Positions 9,696 to 18,449 of a stretch of DNA of 64,000 nucleotides are shown here, in pieces. Position numbers and translations under genes: made by a program. Origin of the DNA: Tritonibacter horizontis (GTDB lineage: Bacteria > Pseudomonadota > Alphaproteobacteria > Rhodobacterales > Rhodobacteraceae); the NCBI RefSeq assembly GCF_001518015.1, contig NZ_LPUY01000074.1, positions 124,001-188,000 of the forward strand, read 5' to 3'. The notes under the pieces are model-generated. The model did no database searches, was not told the origin of the DNA, and saw only the letters and a list, made by a program, of their open reading frames with translations. How positions within the stretch are numbered: the first letter of the stretch is position 1; each line of letters opens with the position of its first letter.

Positions 9696-10460
9696 GTGCT
9701 GTTTGACCCAGATCACTTGGCGGAATTCCTGCGGCGTGTGGCGTCTGGCCAATCCGTGGGCTTTGGCGGTGTAGACCTCTACACAAGCGAAATTCACGGC
9801 CGCCGGATGGTGTTCTCGGTCGAGATGCAGCGGGATCCGATCCAGCGGTCCCATCGCGAAGGGCGCTTTTACGAAGAGGAAGAACTGGCTGTTATCAAGT
9901 CGCTTTTTCCTCTTGGGGGCACCTTCGTCGATATCGGGGCGAATGTGGGGAACCATGGGCTTTATGCGGCGGTCTTTCTGTCGGCCGGCAAGGTTATCCC
10001 GTTCGAGCCGAACCCGCGCGCCTACAAGCTGTTGCTGTCGAACATCGCGGCCAATGGGCTCGCGGCGCGGTTCGATCTGAGCCATATCGGCAAGGGGCTT
10101 GGCGCGGCACCGCAGGGCAGCTTTGGGATGGAGGATCGCGACCGGAACCTCGGCGCTGCAAAGATGTTGCCCGGCGCGGGTGACATCGAGGTGACCACGG
10201 GTGACCTTGCGCTGGCGGACAGCTCTCCCGACTTCATTAAGATCGACGTGGAAGGTATGGAAATTGATGTTCTTTCAGGTCTGAAAACCGTCATTTCCCG
10301 ATGCCGTCCCGCCTTGCTGGTAGAGGTCGACCGTGACAACGACGACGCGTTTCATGCGCTGGTGGATGACCTTGGCTACGTGATTGCGGACACGCTGCAA
10401 CGCTACAATCGAAACAAGAATTACGTTATCACACCCCGCCAGACCGGCGCGGATGGGTAA
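9696..10460 (+). CDS. FkbM-family methyltransferase inserted in the suf operon
   Basis: A 254-residue SAM-dependent methyltransferase of the FkbM family. The SAM-binding motif I is GGTFVDIGANVGNHGLYAA, followed by a Glu-containing motif II (VIPFEPNPRAY) and the FkbM-typical FIKIDVEGMEIDVLSGL near residue 180. FkbM enzymes O-methylate polyketides, glycans or other small molecules; the substrate here is unknown. The start is a GTG at 9696 with GGAG 8 bases ahead; no good ATG is available in frame. It sits in the same direction between sufB and sufC, so it must be co-transcribed with the cluster-assembly genes. Confidence 0.88.
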   Translation: MLFDPDHLAEFLRRVASGQSVGFGGVDLYTSEIHGRRMVFSVEMQRDPIQRSHREGRFYEEEELAVIKSLFPLGGTFVDIGANVGNHGLYAAVFLSAGKVIPFEPNPRAYKLLLSNIAANGLAARFDLSHIGKGLGAAPQGSFGMEDRDRNLGAAKMLPGAGDIEVTTGDLALADSSPDFIKIDVEGMEIDVLSGLKTVISRCRPALLVEVDRDNDDAFHALVDDLGYVIADTLQRYNRNKNYVITPRQTGADG

Positions 10461-10520
10461 CGAGACAAGAAAAGCAGCTGCCATCCCCGATGTGCTGCAT
10501 GAGAGAAAAGGCGAAGAAAC

Positions 10521-11276
10521 ATGCTTGAAATCAAAAACCTGCACGTGAAACTTGAAGAAGAGGACAAGCAGATCCTCAAAGGCGTCAACCTGACCGTCGA
10601 AGCGGGCAAGGTCCATGCGATCATGGGGCCGAACGGGTCTGGCAAATCGACGCTGTCGTATGTTCTGTCCGGCAAGGATGGCTATGAGGTCACCGAAGGC
10701 TCCGCGACGCTGGAAGGCGAAGAGCTGCTGGAGCTGGAACCGGAAGAGCGCGCCGCGCTTGGCGTGTTTCTGGCCTTTCAATACCCGGTGGAAATCCCCG
10801 GCGTTGGCAACATGACCTTTCTGCGCACTGCCGTAAACGCACAGCGCAAGGCCCGTGGCGAAGAGGAATTGTCGGCCTCTGACTTCCTCAAGGTGGTGCG
10901 TGAAAAAGCCAAGACCCTGAAGATCGACGCCGAGATGCTGAAGCGTCCGGTCAATGTCGGCTTCTCCGGTGGTGAGAAAAAGCGCAACGAAATCCTGCAG
11001 ATGGCGATGCTTGCGCCGAAGATGTGCATTCTTGACGAAACCGACTCCGGCCTGGATGTCGATGCGATGAAACTGGTTGCCGATGGCGTCAACGCGCTGC
11101 GGGACGAGGGCCGTGGCTTCCTTGTGATCACCCATTACCAGCGCCTGTTGGACCATATCAAACCGGACGTTGTGCACATCATGTCGGATGGGCGTATCAT
11201 CAAGACGGGCGGCCCCGAGCTGGCGCTTGAAGTGGAGCATAACGGTTACGCCGACATCCTCGCAGAGGTGGCATAA
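10521..11276 (+). CDS. sufC: Fe-S cluster assembly ATPase SufC
   Basis: A 251-residue ABC-type ATPase that binds SufB and SufD and powers conformational changes in the scaffold. Walker A is GPNGSGKST (about residues 35-43), the signature is FSGGEKKRNEI, and Walker B/D-loop is CILDETDSGLD, all with the SufC-specific wording. It has no membrane partner because SufC is a soluble ABC protein. Its stop codon overlaps the sufD start by one base (TAATG), showing translational coupling. Confidence 0.97.
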   Translation: MLEIKNLHVKLEEEDKQILKGVNLTVEAGKVHAIMGPNGSGKSTLSYVLSGKDGYEVTEGSATLEGEELLELEPEERAALGVFLAFQYPVEIPGVGNMTFLRTAVNAQRKARGEEELSASDFLKVVREKAKTLKIDAEMLKRPVNVGFSGGEKKRNEILQMAMLAPKMCILDETDSGLDVDAMKLVADGVNALRDEGRGFLVITHYQRLLDHIKPDVVHIMSDGRIIKTGGPELALEVEHNGYADILAEVA

Positions 11277-12556
11277 TGGCGCTTCCTGAACTGAAACACT
11301 CCACGACCGAGGCTCGCCTTGCGGCCTTGGACCTGCCGACCGGGGGCTGCCTTGACGTCGCCCGTCGTGCGGCCCTGTCCCGGGTTCAGACCATGGGTCT
11401 GCCTGATCGGCGTGATGAATACTGGAAATACACCCGCCCAGACACGTTGACCGCGGTGGAGGCACCAGCGGCTGCCGTGTTTGAAAGCGGCGAAGCAGCG
11501 ATGTTCGATGGCTTTGACAGGCTGCAGATCGTCTTTGTCGATGGTGTGTTTGATCCGGATGCTTCGGATGATCTGTCGCTCGAAGGTGTCAGCATCGAAC
11601 GGCTGATTGATCTGAAGGACAAAGATATCCATTGGTCCAAGGACATCTACGGCGTTCTTGAAGCACGCGGTCAGATCCCGGTGGAACGGCCCCTGGCGGC
11701 GCTGAACACAGCTTTTGCCACGGATGGTGTCGTTGTCCATGTCACCGGCACGCCGTCCAAGCCGCTCAACTTTGTATATCGTCACGGCCAGGAAAACTCT
11801 GACGCGATCCTGCACCATGTGATCAAGGTTGACAGCGATGCCGAAGCGACAATTCTTGAAAACGGACCCGCCGCATCGCGGTTCAACCACGTGATCGAGA
11901 TCGACATCGCCGATCGTGGCACCCTGCATGTGGTGCGGTCGCAGGGGCGCGACCACGAACGCCGCGCAGCGACCCATATGTTCGCGCGGCTGGGCCAGGA
12001 ATCCGTGTTCAAAAGCTTCACGCTGACCGTGAACGGTGTTTTGACCCGTAACGAGGCTGTGGTCGAATTTCTCGGCGATGACGCGGTCGCCCATGTCGCG
12101 GGGGCCTGCGTTGGCGATGGCGATTTTCACCACGACGACACCGTATTCGTCACACATGATGCGGTGAACTGTGAGAGCCGCCAGGTCTTCAAAAAGGTTC
12201 TGCGCAACGGTGCCACGGGCGTATTCCAGGGTAAGATCCTGGTGAAGGAAGGCGCGCAAAAGACTGACGGATATCAGATTTCCCAGTCCTTGCTGCTGGA
12301 CGACGACAGCCAGTTCCTCGCCAAGCCAGAGCTGGAGATCTATGCCGACGACGTGGCCTGTTCGCACGGCTCCACCTCCGGTGCGATTGACGAGGAAGGC
12401 TTGTTCTATCTGCGGTCGCGCGGCGTGCCAGAGGCGGAGGCGACCAACCTCATGACCCTGGCGTTTCTAGCCGAAGCGGTACAGGAAATCGACAGCGACG
12501 AGATCGCCGCATCGATCAATGACCGCCTCTACGGCTGGTTGGCCCGGCGGGGCTGA
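11276..12556 (+). CDS. sufD: Fe-S cluster scaffold subunit SufD
   Basis: A 426-residue paralogue of SufB and second core subunit of SufBC2D. The beta-helix portion and the C-terminal SufC-binding helices are visible (CSHGSTSGAIDEEGLFYLRS, then RGVPEAEATNLM). The His in CSHGST corresponds to the conserved SufD histidine proposed to take part in cluster ligation at the SufB-SufD interface. It begins one base inside the sufC stop. Confidence 0.95.
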   Translation: MALPELKHSTTEARLAALDLPTGGCLDVARRAALSRVQTMGLPDRRDEYWKYTRPDTLTAVEAPAAAVFESGEAAMFDGFDRLQIVFVDGVFDPDASDDLSLEGVSIERLIDLKDKDIHWSKDIYGVLEARGQIPVERPLAALNTAFATDGVVVHVTGTPSKPLNFVYRHGQENSDAILHHVIKVDSDAEATILENGPAASRFNHVIEIDIADRGTLHVVRSQGRDHERRAATHMFARLGQESVFKSFTLTVNGVLTRNEAVVEFLGDDAVAHVAGACVGDGDFHHDDTVFVTHDAVNCESRQVFKKVLRNGATGVFQGKILVKEGAQKTDGYQISQSLLLDDDSQFLAKPELEIYADDVACSHGSTSGAIDEEGLFYLRSRGVPEAEATNLMTLAFLAEAVQEIDSDEIAASINDRLYGWLARRG

Positions 12557-12563
12557 GGCCACG

Positions 12564-13049
12564 ATGGCGGTGAGCACCGACATTCTGGCGACCTACCGGC
12601 GACCCCAGCAGGTGATCGCGCGGCTCCTCTTGATGGGGCCGCGTGAAGACCGGCTTTTGGCAATCCTGATGGGCGGTTGCACCTTGATGTTCATCGCTCA
12701 GATGCCGCGTCTCGCCCGTGAATCCCATTTGACGGGGCAGGAGCTCAATATGCTGCTGGGCGGTGCGCTGCTCGGGATCGTTTTCATGGCGCCGCTGGCG
12801 CTTTATGCGCTGGCGTGGGTCTCGCACCTGATCCTGCGCGCTTTGGGCGGGCAGGGCGACGGGTACCAAAGTCGGCTGGCGCTGTTCTGGGCTTTTCTCG
12901 CGGCCACTCCGATCCTGTTGCTGAACGGTCTGGTGGCGGGATTCATCGGACAGGGCAGCGCGCTGAATGCGGTTGGTGTTTTCTGGTTTCTCATTTTCGT
13001 TTGGTTCTGGATTGCGGGATTGCGTCAGGCCTACTGGGGAAAATCTTGA
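12564..13049 (+). CDS. YIP1-family-like membrane protein
   Basis: A 161-residue protein with about four hydrophobic helices (roughly residues 32-47, 67-93, 110-132 and 137-157) and a short cytoplasmic N-terminus containing TYRRPQQVIARLLLMGPREDRL. The pattern fits the YIP1 family, whose bacterial role is undefined. The start is the ATG 7 bases after the sufD stop. Its last bases overlap the next gene (TGATG), so the two membrane proteins are translated as a pair inside the suf operon. Confidence 0.7.
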   Translation: MAVSTDILATYRRPQQVIARLLLMGPREDRLLAILMGGCTLMFIAQMPRLARESHLTGQELNMLLGGALLGIVFMAPLALYALAWVSHLILRALGGQGDGYQSRLALFWAFLAATPILLLNGLVAGFIGQGSALNAVGVFWFLIFVWFWIAGLRQAYWGKS

Positions 13050-13627
13050 TGGATTTCAAATCGCTCGCCATCGAAACTTTGGTGGACCCGGCCTCGGCTG
13101 CGCGCCGCATGCTGATCCGGCAATTTGGCACAGATGTCGTCTGGACCGGTTTTGCGCTTTGCGTGGTTCTGACCGTTCTGCTCTATGCGGTTCAGGGCTA
13201 TTTGCTCGGCGTGCCCTCCAATGGGGTCTTTCCGATGCTTAGCGCTCCGGCGTTTGGCGTGTTGCTCGTGTCCTTGCAGCTTGCCTTTACCTTTTGTGCG
13301 CTAGTGGTCGGGCGCTGGCTGGGTGGGCAGGCACGGTTTGTTCCATACCTTGGCCTGCTTGTTTGGCTCAGGTTCTTGAATATCGCTGTTCAAGCTGTTG
13401 CAATCGCCCTTATTTTTGTCGTTCCGCCCCTGGCGATCGTGCTGAATCTCATCTCAGCGATCTATGGGTTTTATCTGTTGCTACACTTCACGAACGAAGG
13501 TTTCGGGCTGGCGTCCCTGGCCAAATCTCTCGGTGTGGTTCTGATGGCCGGTCTCGGCGCGATCACGACCGTCCTGCTTCTGATGGGGCTTTTTGTCCCT
13601 GCAATTCTGGAGACGTCCAATGTATGA
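13049..13627 (+). CDS. YIP1-family-like membrane protein, second of pair
   Basis: A 192-residue protein with about five hydrophobic segments and an N-terminal motif (DPASAARRMLIRQF) similar in kind to its upstream neighbour, so the two may be distant paralogues. Start ATG overlaps the upstream stop by one base and its own stop overlaps the sufS start by 8 bases, fixing both ends. Such membrane proteins next to sufS are seen in related genomes, but no function is known; anchoring of the cluster-assembly machinery is only a guess. Confidence 0.7.
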   Translation: MDFKSLAIETLVDPASAARRMLIRQFGTDVVWTGFALCVVLTVLLYAVQGYLLGVPSNGVFPMLSAPAFGVLLVSLQLAFTFCALVVGRWLGGQARFVPYLGLLVWLRFLNIAVQAVAIALIFVVPPLAIVLNLISAIYGFYLLLHFTNEGFGLASLAKSLGVVLMAGLGAITTVLLLMGLFVPAILETSNV

Positions 13628-14840
13628 TGTCGAAAAAATCCGATCCGATTTCCCAATCCTGTCGCGCGAGGTCAATGGAAGGCCGCTGACCTATCTCGAC
13701 AATGGCGCCTCCGCTCAGAAGCCTCAGGTTGTGATTGATGCGGTGACAAAGGCCTACGCAGAGGAATATTCCAACGTTCACAGGGGGTTACACTTTCTTT
13801 CTAACCTCGCCACCGAAAAGTACGAAGCCGTCCGTGGCACCGTTGCCAAGTTTCTGAACGCCGGCAACGAAGACCATATCGTCCTCAACTCCGGGACCAC
13901 CGAGGGGATCAATCTCGTGGCCTATGGCTGGGCGATGCCGCGTTTCGAAGCCGGCGATGAAATTGTGCTGTCGGTCATGGAGCATCATGCCAATATCGTG
14001 CCCTGGCATTTCCTGCGGGAGCGCCAGGGCGTCGTGTTGAAATGGGTCGAACCCGATGCTGATGGCAGCCTTGATCCGCAAAGCGTTCTGGATGCGATTG
14101 GCCCACGCACCAAACTTGTGGCGATTACCCATTGTTCCAACGTGCTGGGGACTGTTGTTGATGTTAAATCCATCTGTACCGGTGCCCGTGCCAAAGGCGT
14201 TCCGGTTCTGGTCGACGGGTCACAGGGCGCGGTCCATTTGCCGGTAGATGTTCAGGACATCGGTTGTGATTTCTATGCGATCACGGGGCATAAGCTTTAT
14301 GGACCGTCAGGATCCGGTGCGATCTATATCCGGCCAGAACGAATGGCAGAGATGCGGCCGTTCATCGGTGGTGGTGACATGATCAAGGAAGTCAGTCGCG
14401 ACCGGGTGATCTATAACGATCCGCCGATGAAGTTTGAGGCCGGAACGCCTGGGATCGTGCAGACGATCGGACTGGGTGTTGCGCTGGACTATATGATGGA
14501 TATCGGCATGGCTGAGATTTCCACGCACGAGGCCGAGCTGCGCGATTATGCTAGCCGCAAGTTTCAAGGCCTCAACTGGTTGAACATCCAGGGGCAAGCG
14601 GCGGACAAGGCCGCTATCTTCAGCCTGACCCTGGACGGCGCCGCACATGCTCACGATATCTCGACGATCCTGGACAAAAAAGGCGTCGCCGTGCGTGCGG
14701 GTCATCACTGTGCGGGACCGTTGATGGATTTCCTTGGCGTGACCGCGACCTGCCGGGCGTCCTTTGGGCTGTATAACACCACATCAGATGTTGATCGTCT
14801 CGTGGATGCGCTGGAACTGGCACACGAGCTTTTCGCCTGA
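13620..14840 (+). CDS. sufS: Cysteine desulfurase SufS
   Basis: A 406-residue group II cysteine desulfurase. The PLP lysine is in ITGHKLYGPSGSG and the persulfide cysteine in VRAGHHCAGPLM, the SufS-type short-loop context that needs a transfer partner. TYLDNGASAQKPQ at the N-terminus is diagnostic. The ATG at 13620 lies within the end of the upstream membrane gene. It is the last recognisable gene of the suf operon; no sufE, sufA or sufT lies within the window, so the sulfur-transfer partner must be encoded elsewhere. Confidence 0.95.
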   Translation: MYDVEKIRSDFPILSREVNGRPLTYLDNGASAQKPQVVIDAVTKAYAEEYSNVHRGLHFLSNLATEKYEAVRGTVAKFLNAGNEDHIVLNSGTTEGINLVAYGWAMPRFEAGDEIVLSVMEHHANIVPWHFLRERQGVVLKWVEPDADGSLDPQSVLDAIGPRTKLVAITHCSNVLGTVVDVKSICTGARAKGVPVLVDGSQGAVHLPVDVQDIGCDFYAITGHKLYGPSGSGAIYIRPERMAEMRPFIGGGDMIKEVSRDRVIYNDPPMKFEAGTPGIVQTIGLGVALDYMMDIGMAEISTHEAELRDYASRKFQGLNWLNIQGQAADKAAIFSLTLDGAAHAHDISTILDKKGVAVRAGHHCAGPLMDFLGVTATCRASFGLYNTTSDVDRLVDALELAHELFA

Positions 14841-15360
14841 AACTACCAGAACAAACTGGTCACCAATTGGATGCGGCGCGGGAATACACCGTCGCCGCAT
14901 CACCTCTTATTTACATAATACTGATTATCGGACTTGTAGTTCGGTCGAAATCACGCGGCCTGTTGTGCACGACATCACTGTGTCTTGGTCGACTTAGACC
15001 AGCAAATATGCTGTTTGAACGGCGTTTTCCCGTGTATGACCTGCAGAATTTGCGGATGCCGTTAACCGCTGTCTCGCCAACAGCCACTGTGGCAGGACGG
15101 AACCTTTTGCAAATTTGTCGACGCAGAGAATGAGTTTCTGAAAAAATCCGAGAATTGCAAAAATGCTAGCTTGGATCGTCATACTTGGCCTGCATGATCC
15201 GAAACGCGCAAAGTGCGCTGGAGGATCTTCAGGCCGGTTAACGCCTTTTGCCCAAAATGCCTTTCAAATTGTATCAGTGTTAACGGTACTCTTCACAAAT
15301 CTAGCCGAGGTCAAGGGCATACACAGGCCGATATCAGGACTGATGGCACGCCTATCCCCG
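14841..15360. other. 520-base intergenic stretch after sufS, no gene recognised
   Basis: Lower in GC than its surroundings and with only short, unconvincing frames. A weak stem TGGTC/GACCA (about 14986-15001) lies 150 bases after sufS but has no T run, so the suf operon terminator is not evident. I see no tRNA, CtrA box or other known site. It may hold an undetected small RNA or the decayed remains of a gene. Confidence 0.4.
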
Positions 15361-15395
15361 CAAAATGACGGGGCCTGCATTTCTGCAAGCCCCGT
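15361..15395 (-). terminator. Likely terminator of the glutaryl-CoA dehydrogenase gene
   Basis: ACGGGGC (15368-15374) pairs with GCCCCGT (15389-15395), with an inner TGCA/TGCA extension around a TTTC loop. On the minus strand it is followed by CATTTTG. It lies 28 bases past the stop of the dehydrogenase gene. Confidence 0.65.
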
Positions 15396-15422
15396 ATTGT
15401 GTTTCTGCGGTGCGTTAAGGGT

Positions 15423-16646
15423 TTAAAAGAACGCCTGCAATCCGGTCTGTGCGCGCCCAAGGATGAGCGCATGGACATCATGGGTGCCCTCGTAGGTGTT
15501 CACCGTCTCCAGGTTCACCATATGCCGGATCACATGGAACTCCAGACTGATCCCGTTGCCGCCATGCATGTCCCGCGCGACACGGGCAATCTCGAGCGCC
15601 TTGCCGCAGTTGTTGCGTTTGACGATGGAAATCATTTCCGGCGCGGCGTTCGCCTCGTCCATCAGGCGCCCGACCCGTAGCGACGCCTGCAGCCCAAGCG
15701 CGATTTCGGTTTGCATATTGGCCAGTTTGAGTTGGAACAGCTGTGTGTTTGCCAGCGGACGCCCGAATTGCTGACGGTCCAATCCGTACTGGCGGGCCGC
15801 ATGCCAGCAGGATTCCGCCGCGCCCATGACGCCCCAGCTGATCCCGTAGCGGGCCCGATTGAGACAGCCAAACGGACCTTTGAGCCCTTCGACATAGGGC
15901 AGCAGCGCGTCCTCGCCCACCTCGACATTGTCCATTACGATCTCGCCGGTGATCGACGCCCGCAGCGACATTTTCTTTTCGATTTTCGGCGCCGACAGGC
16001 CTTTCATTCCCTTTTCCAGCACAAAACCGCGGATCTTGCCGCCATGTGCCTCTGATTTTGCCCAAACGACAAAGATATCGGCGATGGGCGCATTGGAGAT
16101 CCACATTTTGGAGCCGGTCAGACGATAGCCATCGGCGGTTTTTACCGCGCGGGTCTTCATCCCGGCCGGATCCGACCCGGCGTCCGGTTCGGTCAGGCCA
16201 AAACACCCGATCCATTCGCCGGAGGCGAGTTTTGGCAGGTATTTTTGGCGCTGTGCCTCGCTGCCATAGGCGTAGATCGGATACATCACCAAGGAGCTTT
16301 GGACTGACATCATGGAGCGATAGCCGCTGTCCACCCGCTCGACCTCACGCGCGACCAGGCCGTAAGACACGTAGCCGCCGCCCAATCCGCCGTATTCTTC
16401 GGGAATCGTGGTGCCAAGCAGGCCCATTTCGCCCATCTCACGGAAAATCTCCGGGTCAGTGTGTTCGGATTGGAAGGCTTCGGTGACGCGGCTTTGCAGT
16501 TTTTCCTGTGCGTAGGCGCGTGCCGAGCTTTCGATCATGCGTTCGTCTTCGGTCAATTGGTCCGACAGCCGGAACGGGTCTTCCCAATTGAATTTGCCCA
16601 GATCGGGGGCGTCTTTGGCGCGCAGGCTTGGTTTTGCATCCGGCAT
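15423..16646 (-). CDS. gcdH: Glutaryl-CoA dehydrogenase
   Basis: A 407-residue FAD acyl-CoA dehydrogenase that oxidises and decarboxylates glutaryl-CoA to crotonyl-CoA in lysine and aromatic catabolism. Residues typical of GCDH rather than ordinary acyl-CoA dehydrogenases are visible: [26 protein letters not shown] with the substrate-binding segment, [14 protein letters not shown], and [16 protein letters not shown] with the catalytic Glu. Length agrees with GCDH. It is divergently paired with a LysR-type regulator 97 bases away, which probably controls it. Confidence 0.93.
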   Translation of the reverse strand: MPDAKPSLRAKDAPDLGKFNWEDPFRLSDQLTEDERMIESSARAYAQEKLQSRVTEAFQSEHTDPEIFREMGEMGLLGTTIPEEYGGLGGGYVSYGLVAREVERVDSGYRSMMSVQSSLVMYPIYAYGSEAQRQKYLPKLASGEWIGCFGLTEPDAGSDPAGMKTRAVKTADGYRLTGSKMWISNAPIADIFVVWAKSEAHGGKIRGFVLEKGMKGLSAPKIEKKMSLRASITGEIVMDNVEVGEDALLPYVEGLKGPFGCLNRARYGISWGVMGAAESCWHAARQYGLDRQQFGRPLANTQLFQLKLANMQTEIALGLQASLRVGRLMDEANAAPEMISIVKRNNCGKALEIARVARDMHGGNGISLEFHVIRHMVNLETVNTYEGTHDVHALILGRAQTGLQAFF

Positions 16647-16725
16647 CGGGAGGTCTCCTCAAAAAGTGTTGTTGAAACCTTAAGGCGGCGCGGGGTGAAA
16701 AAACAGCGAGACTTTGACAATCCTA

Positions 16726-16742
16726 TATGACAAAAGGTCATA
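16726..16742. promoter_or_regulatory. Palindromic operator between gcdH and its LysR regulator
   Basis: TATGAC-AAAAG-GTCATA is a perfect 6+6 inverted repeat, with the T-N11-A geometry of LysR-type binding sites. It ends one base before the regulator start codon and lies 80 bases from the gcdH start, so it could serve both autoregulation and control of gcdH. Confidence 0.6.
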
Positions 16743-16743
16743 C

Positions 16744-17655
16744 ATGTCTGTGCCGCGTCGTTTCCTTCCTTCGATATCCTCTCTGCGTGCGCTGGAGGCG
16801 CTGGACCGGCTTGGCAGCGCATCGGCCGCCGCGGCAGAATTGTCGCTGACACAGGGCGCAGTAAGTCGCCAATTGCAGGCGCTGGAGCGGCAATTGGGGC
16901 TGGAGCTTGTGGTGCGCGCGGGGAAAAAGCTGACATTGTCCACCGAGGCTGCGGCCTACGCCGATGAAATTCGCCAAGCCCTGGATCGGATCGCCCAAGC
17001 GACCCTGACGGTGCAAGCCAGCCCACTGGCGGGTAGCCTCAACCTTGCTATTCTGCCGGCCTTTGGGATGCGTTGGCTGATGCCACGGTTGCCGGAGTTT
17101 TCGCGTCGCCACCCCGATGTGACAATCAATATGTCAACGCGTCTTACTCAGTTCAACTTCGCACTGGAAGGGTTTGATGCCGCGCTTCATTTCGGAAACG
17201 CCGATTGGCCGGGAACAGATTCCCTGCTGTTGAAGCAGGAGCAATTGTTGCCAGTGTGCGCGCCAGAGCTGCGGCAGCGGTATCAGCTCGCCGCGCCGGC
17301 GGATGTGTTGGACATGCCGCTTTTGCATATCCAGTCCCGTCCCAATGCCTGGCGTGATTGGTTCGCGCGGCAAGACGTCCAGCCGGAGGGCGCCCTGCCG
17401 GGAACAATGTATGATCAATTCGCAACCATAAATCAGGCCGCCTTGCATGGGCTCGGCGTGGCGTTGATGCCGGACTACCTGGTTGAACAGGATCTGGCCA
17501 CCGGTCGGCTGGTCGCCCTGCACGCCCAGCCAGAAGATATCGGCGGCGCCTACTATCTGGTGTGGCCACGATCAAAGGCGCGAAACCCGGCCCTGTTGCA
17601 GTTTCGCGGCTGGCTGGCCGGGCAGGCGCAACCAGAAGACCCCCTGCCCCGATAG
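16744..17655 (+). CDS. LysR-family regulator (GcvA/GcdR-like)
   Basis: A 303-residue LysR-type transcription factor. The N-terminal winged HTH is clear (SLRALEALDRLGSASAAAAE, then LTQGAVSRQLQALERQLG), followed by the two-lobed effector domain. Effector-domain wording such as FAMRWLMPRLPEF-like (here FGMRWLMPRLPEFSRRHPDV) resembles GcvA-type members that often regulate divergent acyl-CoA dehydrogenase genes. The ATG at 16744 is preferred over an in-frame TTG at 16714, which would start inside the promoter. It probably senses glutarate or glutaryl-CoA, inferred only from its neighbour. Confidence 0.85.
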   Translation: MSVPRRFLPSISSLRALEALDRLGSASAAAAELSLTQGAVSRQLQALERQLGLELVVRAGKKLTLSTEAAAYADEIRQALDRIAQATLTVQASPLAGSLNLAILPAFGMRWLMPRLPEFSRRHPDVTINMSTRLTQFNFALEGFDAALHFGNADWPGTDSLLLKQEQLLPVCAPELRQRYQLAAPADVLDMPLLHIQSRPNAWRDWFARQDVQPEGALPGTMYDQFATINQAALHGLGVALMPDYLVEQDLATGRLVALHAQPEDIGGAYYLVWPRSKARNPALLQFRGWLAGQAQPEDPLPR

Positions 17656-17756
17656 CATAAATGCCAGCACCAGCCGCAGGCCACAAAACCGCGGCGACAA
17701 GACAAACGGCCCCGACCTGCGCCGGGACCGCTCTGCGTCTTTCGGGGACGTTTTTG

Positions 17757-18446
17757 TCAGCCGAGCGCGTAGCCGGCGCCGCGCACCGTACGCACCGGAT
17801 CTTCACCGCCATGCTGGGTCAGCGCCTTGCGCAACCGACCGATATGGACATCCACGGTGCGGGTATCGACGTAAATGTCGCGCCCCCAGACCCGGTCCAG
17901 CAGCTGTTCGCGGCTCCAGACCCGGCCCGGCTTTTCCATAAACGTGGAGAGCAGGCGAAATTCGGTCGGACCGAGTTTCAGCGGATGTTCCGATCGGCTT
18001 ACCTTGTGGGTTTCCGCATCCAGGATGATGTCGTCGAACTCCAGCCGCATACCAACGGTGGCGGGACGCACGCGGCGCAATTGGGTGCGCACCCGCGCCA
18101 TCAGCTCGATGACGGAATAGGGTTTCACCACATAGTCATCGGCACCGGTTTCCAGCCCGCGCACCTTGTCCACCTCTTCGGATCGGGCCGACAGCATGAT
18201 GATCGGAATGCCGCGGGTTTCGGTCCGTGTTTTCAGACGACGGCAGACTTCGATACCGGTGAGATTGGGCATCATCCAGTCCAGGACGATGATATCCGGC
18301 ATGTCCTCGTCCACCAGGAGCAAAGCCTCTTCGCCGTTTTCCGCCTTGATCACCCGAAAGCCGTCGGCTTCCAGGTTGTAGGCCAGCACTTCCCGCTGGG
18401 CCAGCTCGTCCTCGACGACCAGAACCGTGGGCTGATCGACTGCCAT
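17757..18446 (-). CDS. phoB: Phosphate regulon response regulator PhoB
   Basis: A 229-residue OmpR/PhoB-class response regulator that activates phosphate-starvation genes. The receiver domain has its phosphoacceptor Asp in IIVLDWMMPN, Thr/Ser and Lys in VVKPYS, and the C-terminal winged helix ends in TVDVHIGRLRKAL and VRTVRGAGYAL. It is the last gene of the pst operon, only 3 bases after phoU. Its partner kinase PhoR lies at the other end of the locus. Confidence 0.95.
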   Translation of the reverse strand: MAVDQPTVLVVEDELAQREVLAYNLEADGFRVIKAENGEEALLLVDEDMPDIIVLDWMMPNLTGIEVCRRLKTRTETRGIPIIMLSARSEEVDKVRGLETGADDYVVKPYSVIELMARVRTQLRRVRPATVGMRLEFDDIILDAETHKVSRSEHPLKLGPTEFRLLSTFMEKPGRVWSREQLLDRVWGRDIYVDTRTVDVHIGRLRKALTQHGGEDPVRTVRGAGYALG

Positions 18447-18449
18447 GGC

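Noticed and set aside
10453-10548. 31-residue frame (MGNETRKAAAIPDVLHERKG...) between the FkbM gene and sufC
   Set aside because: It begins inside the end of the FkbM gene and runs into sufC. No ribosome site of its own and no recognised relative; kept as a chance frame, though a coupling peptide is not excluded.
14994-15426. Short frames in the gap after sufS
   Set aside because: No ribosome site, no domain, and unusual codon use; not supported as genes.
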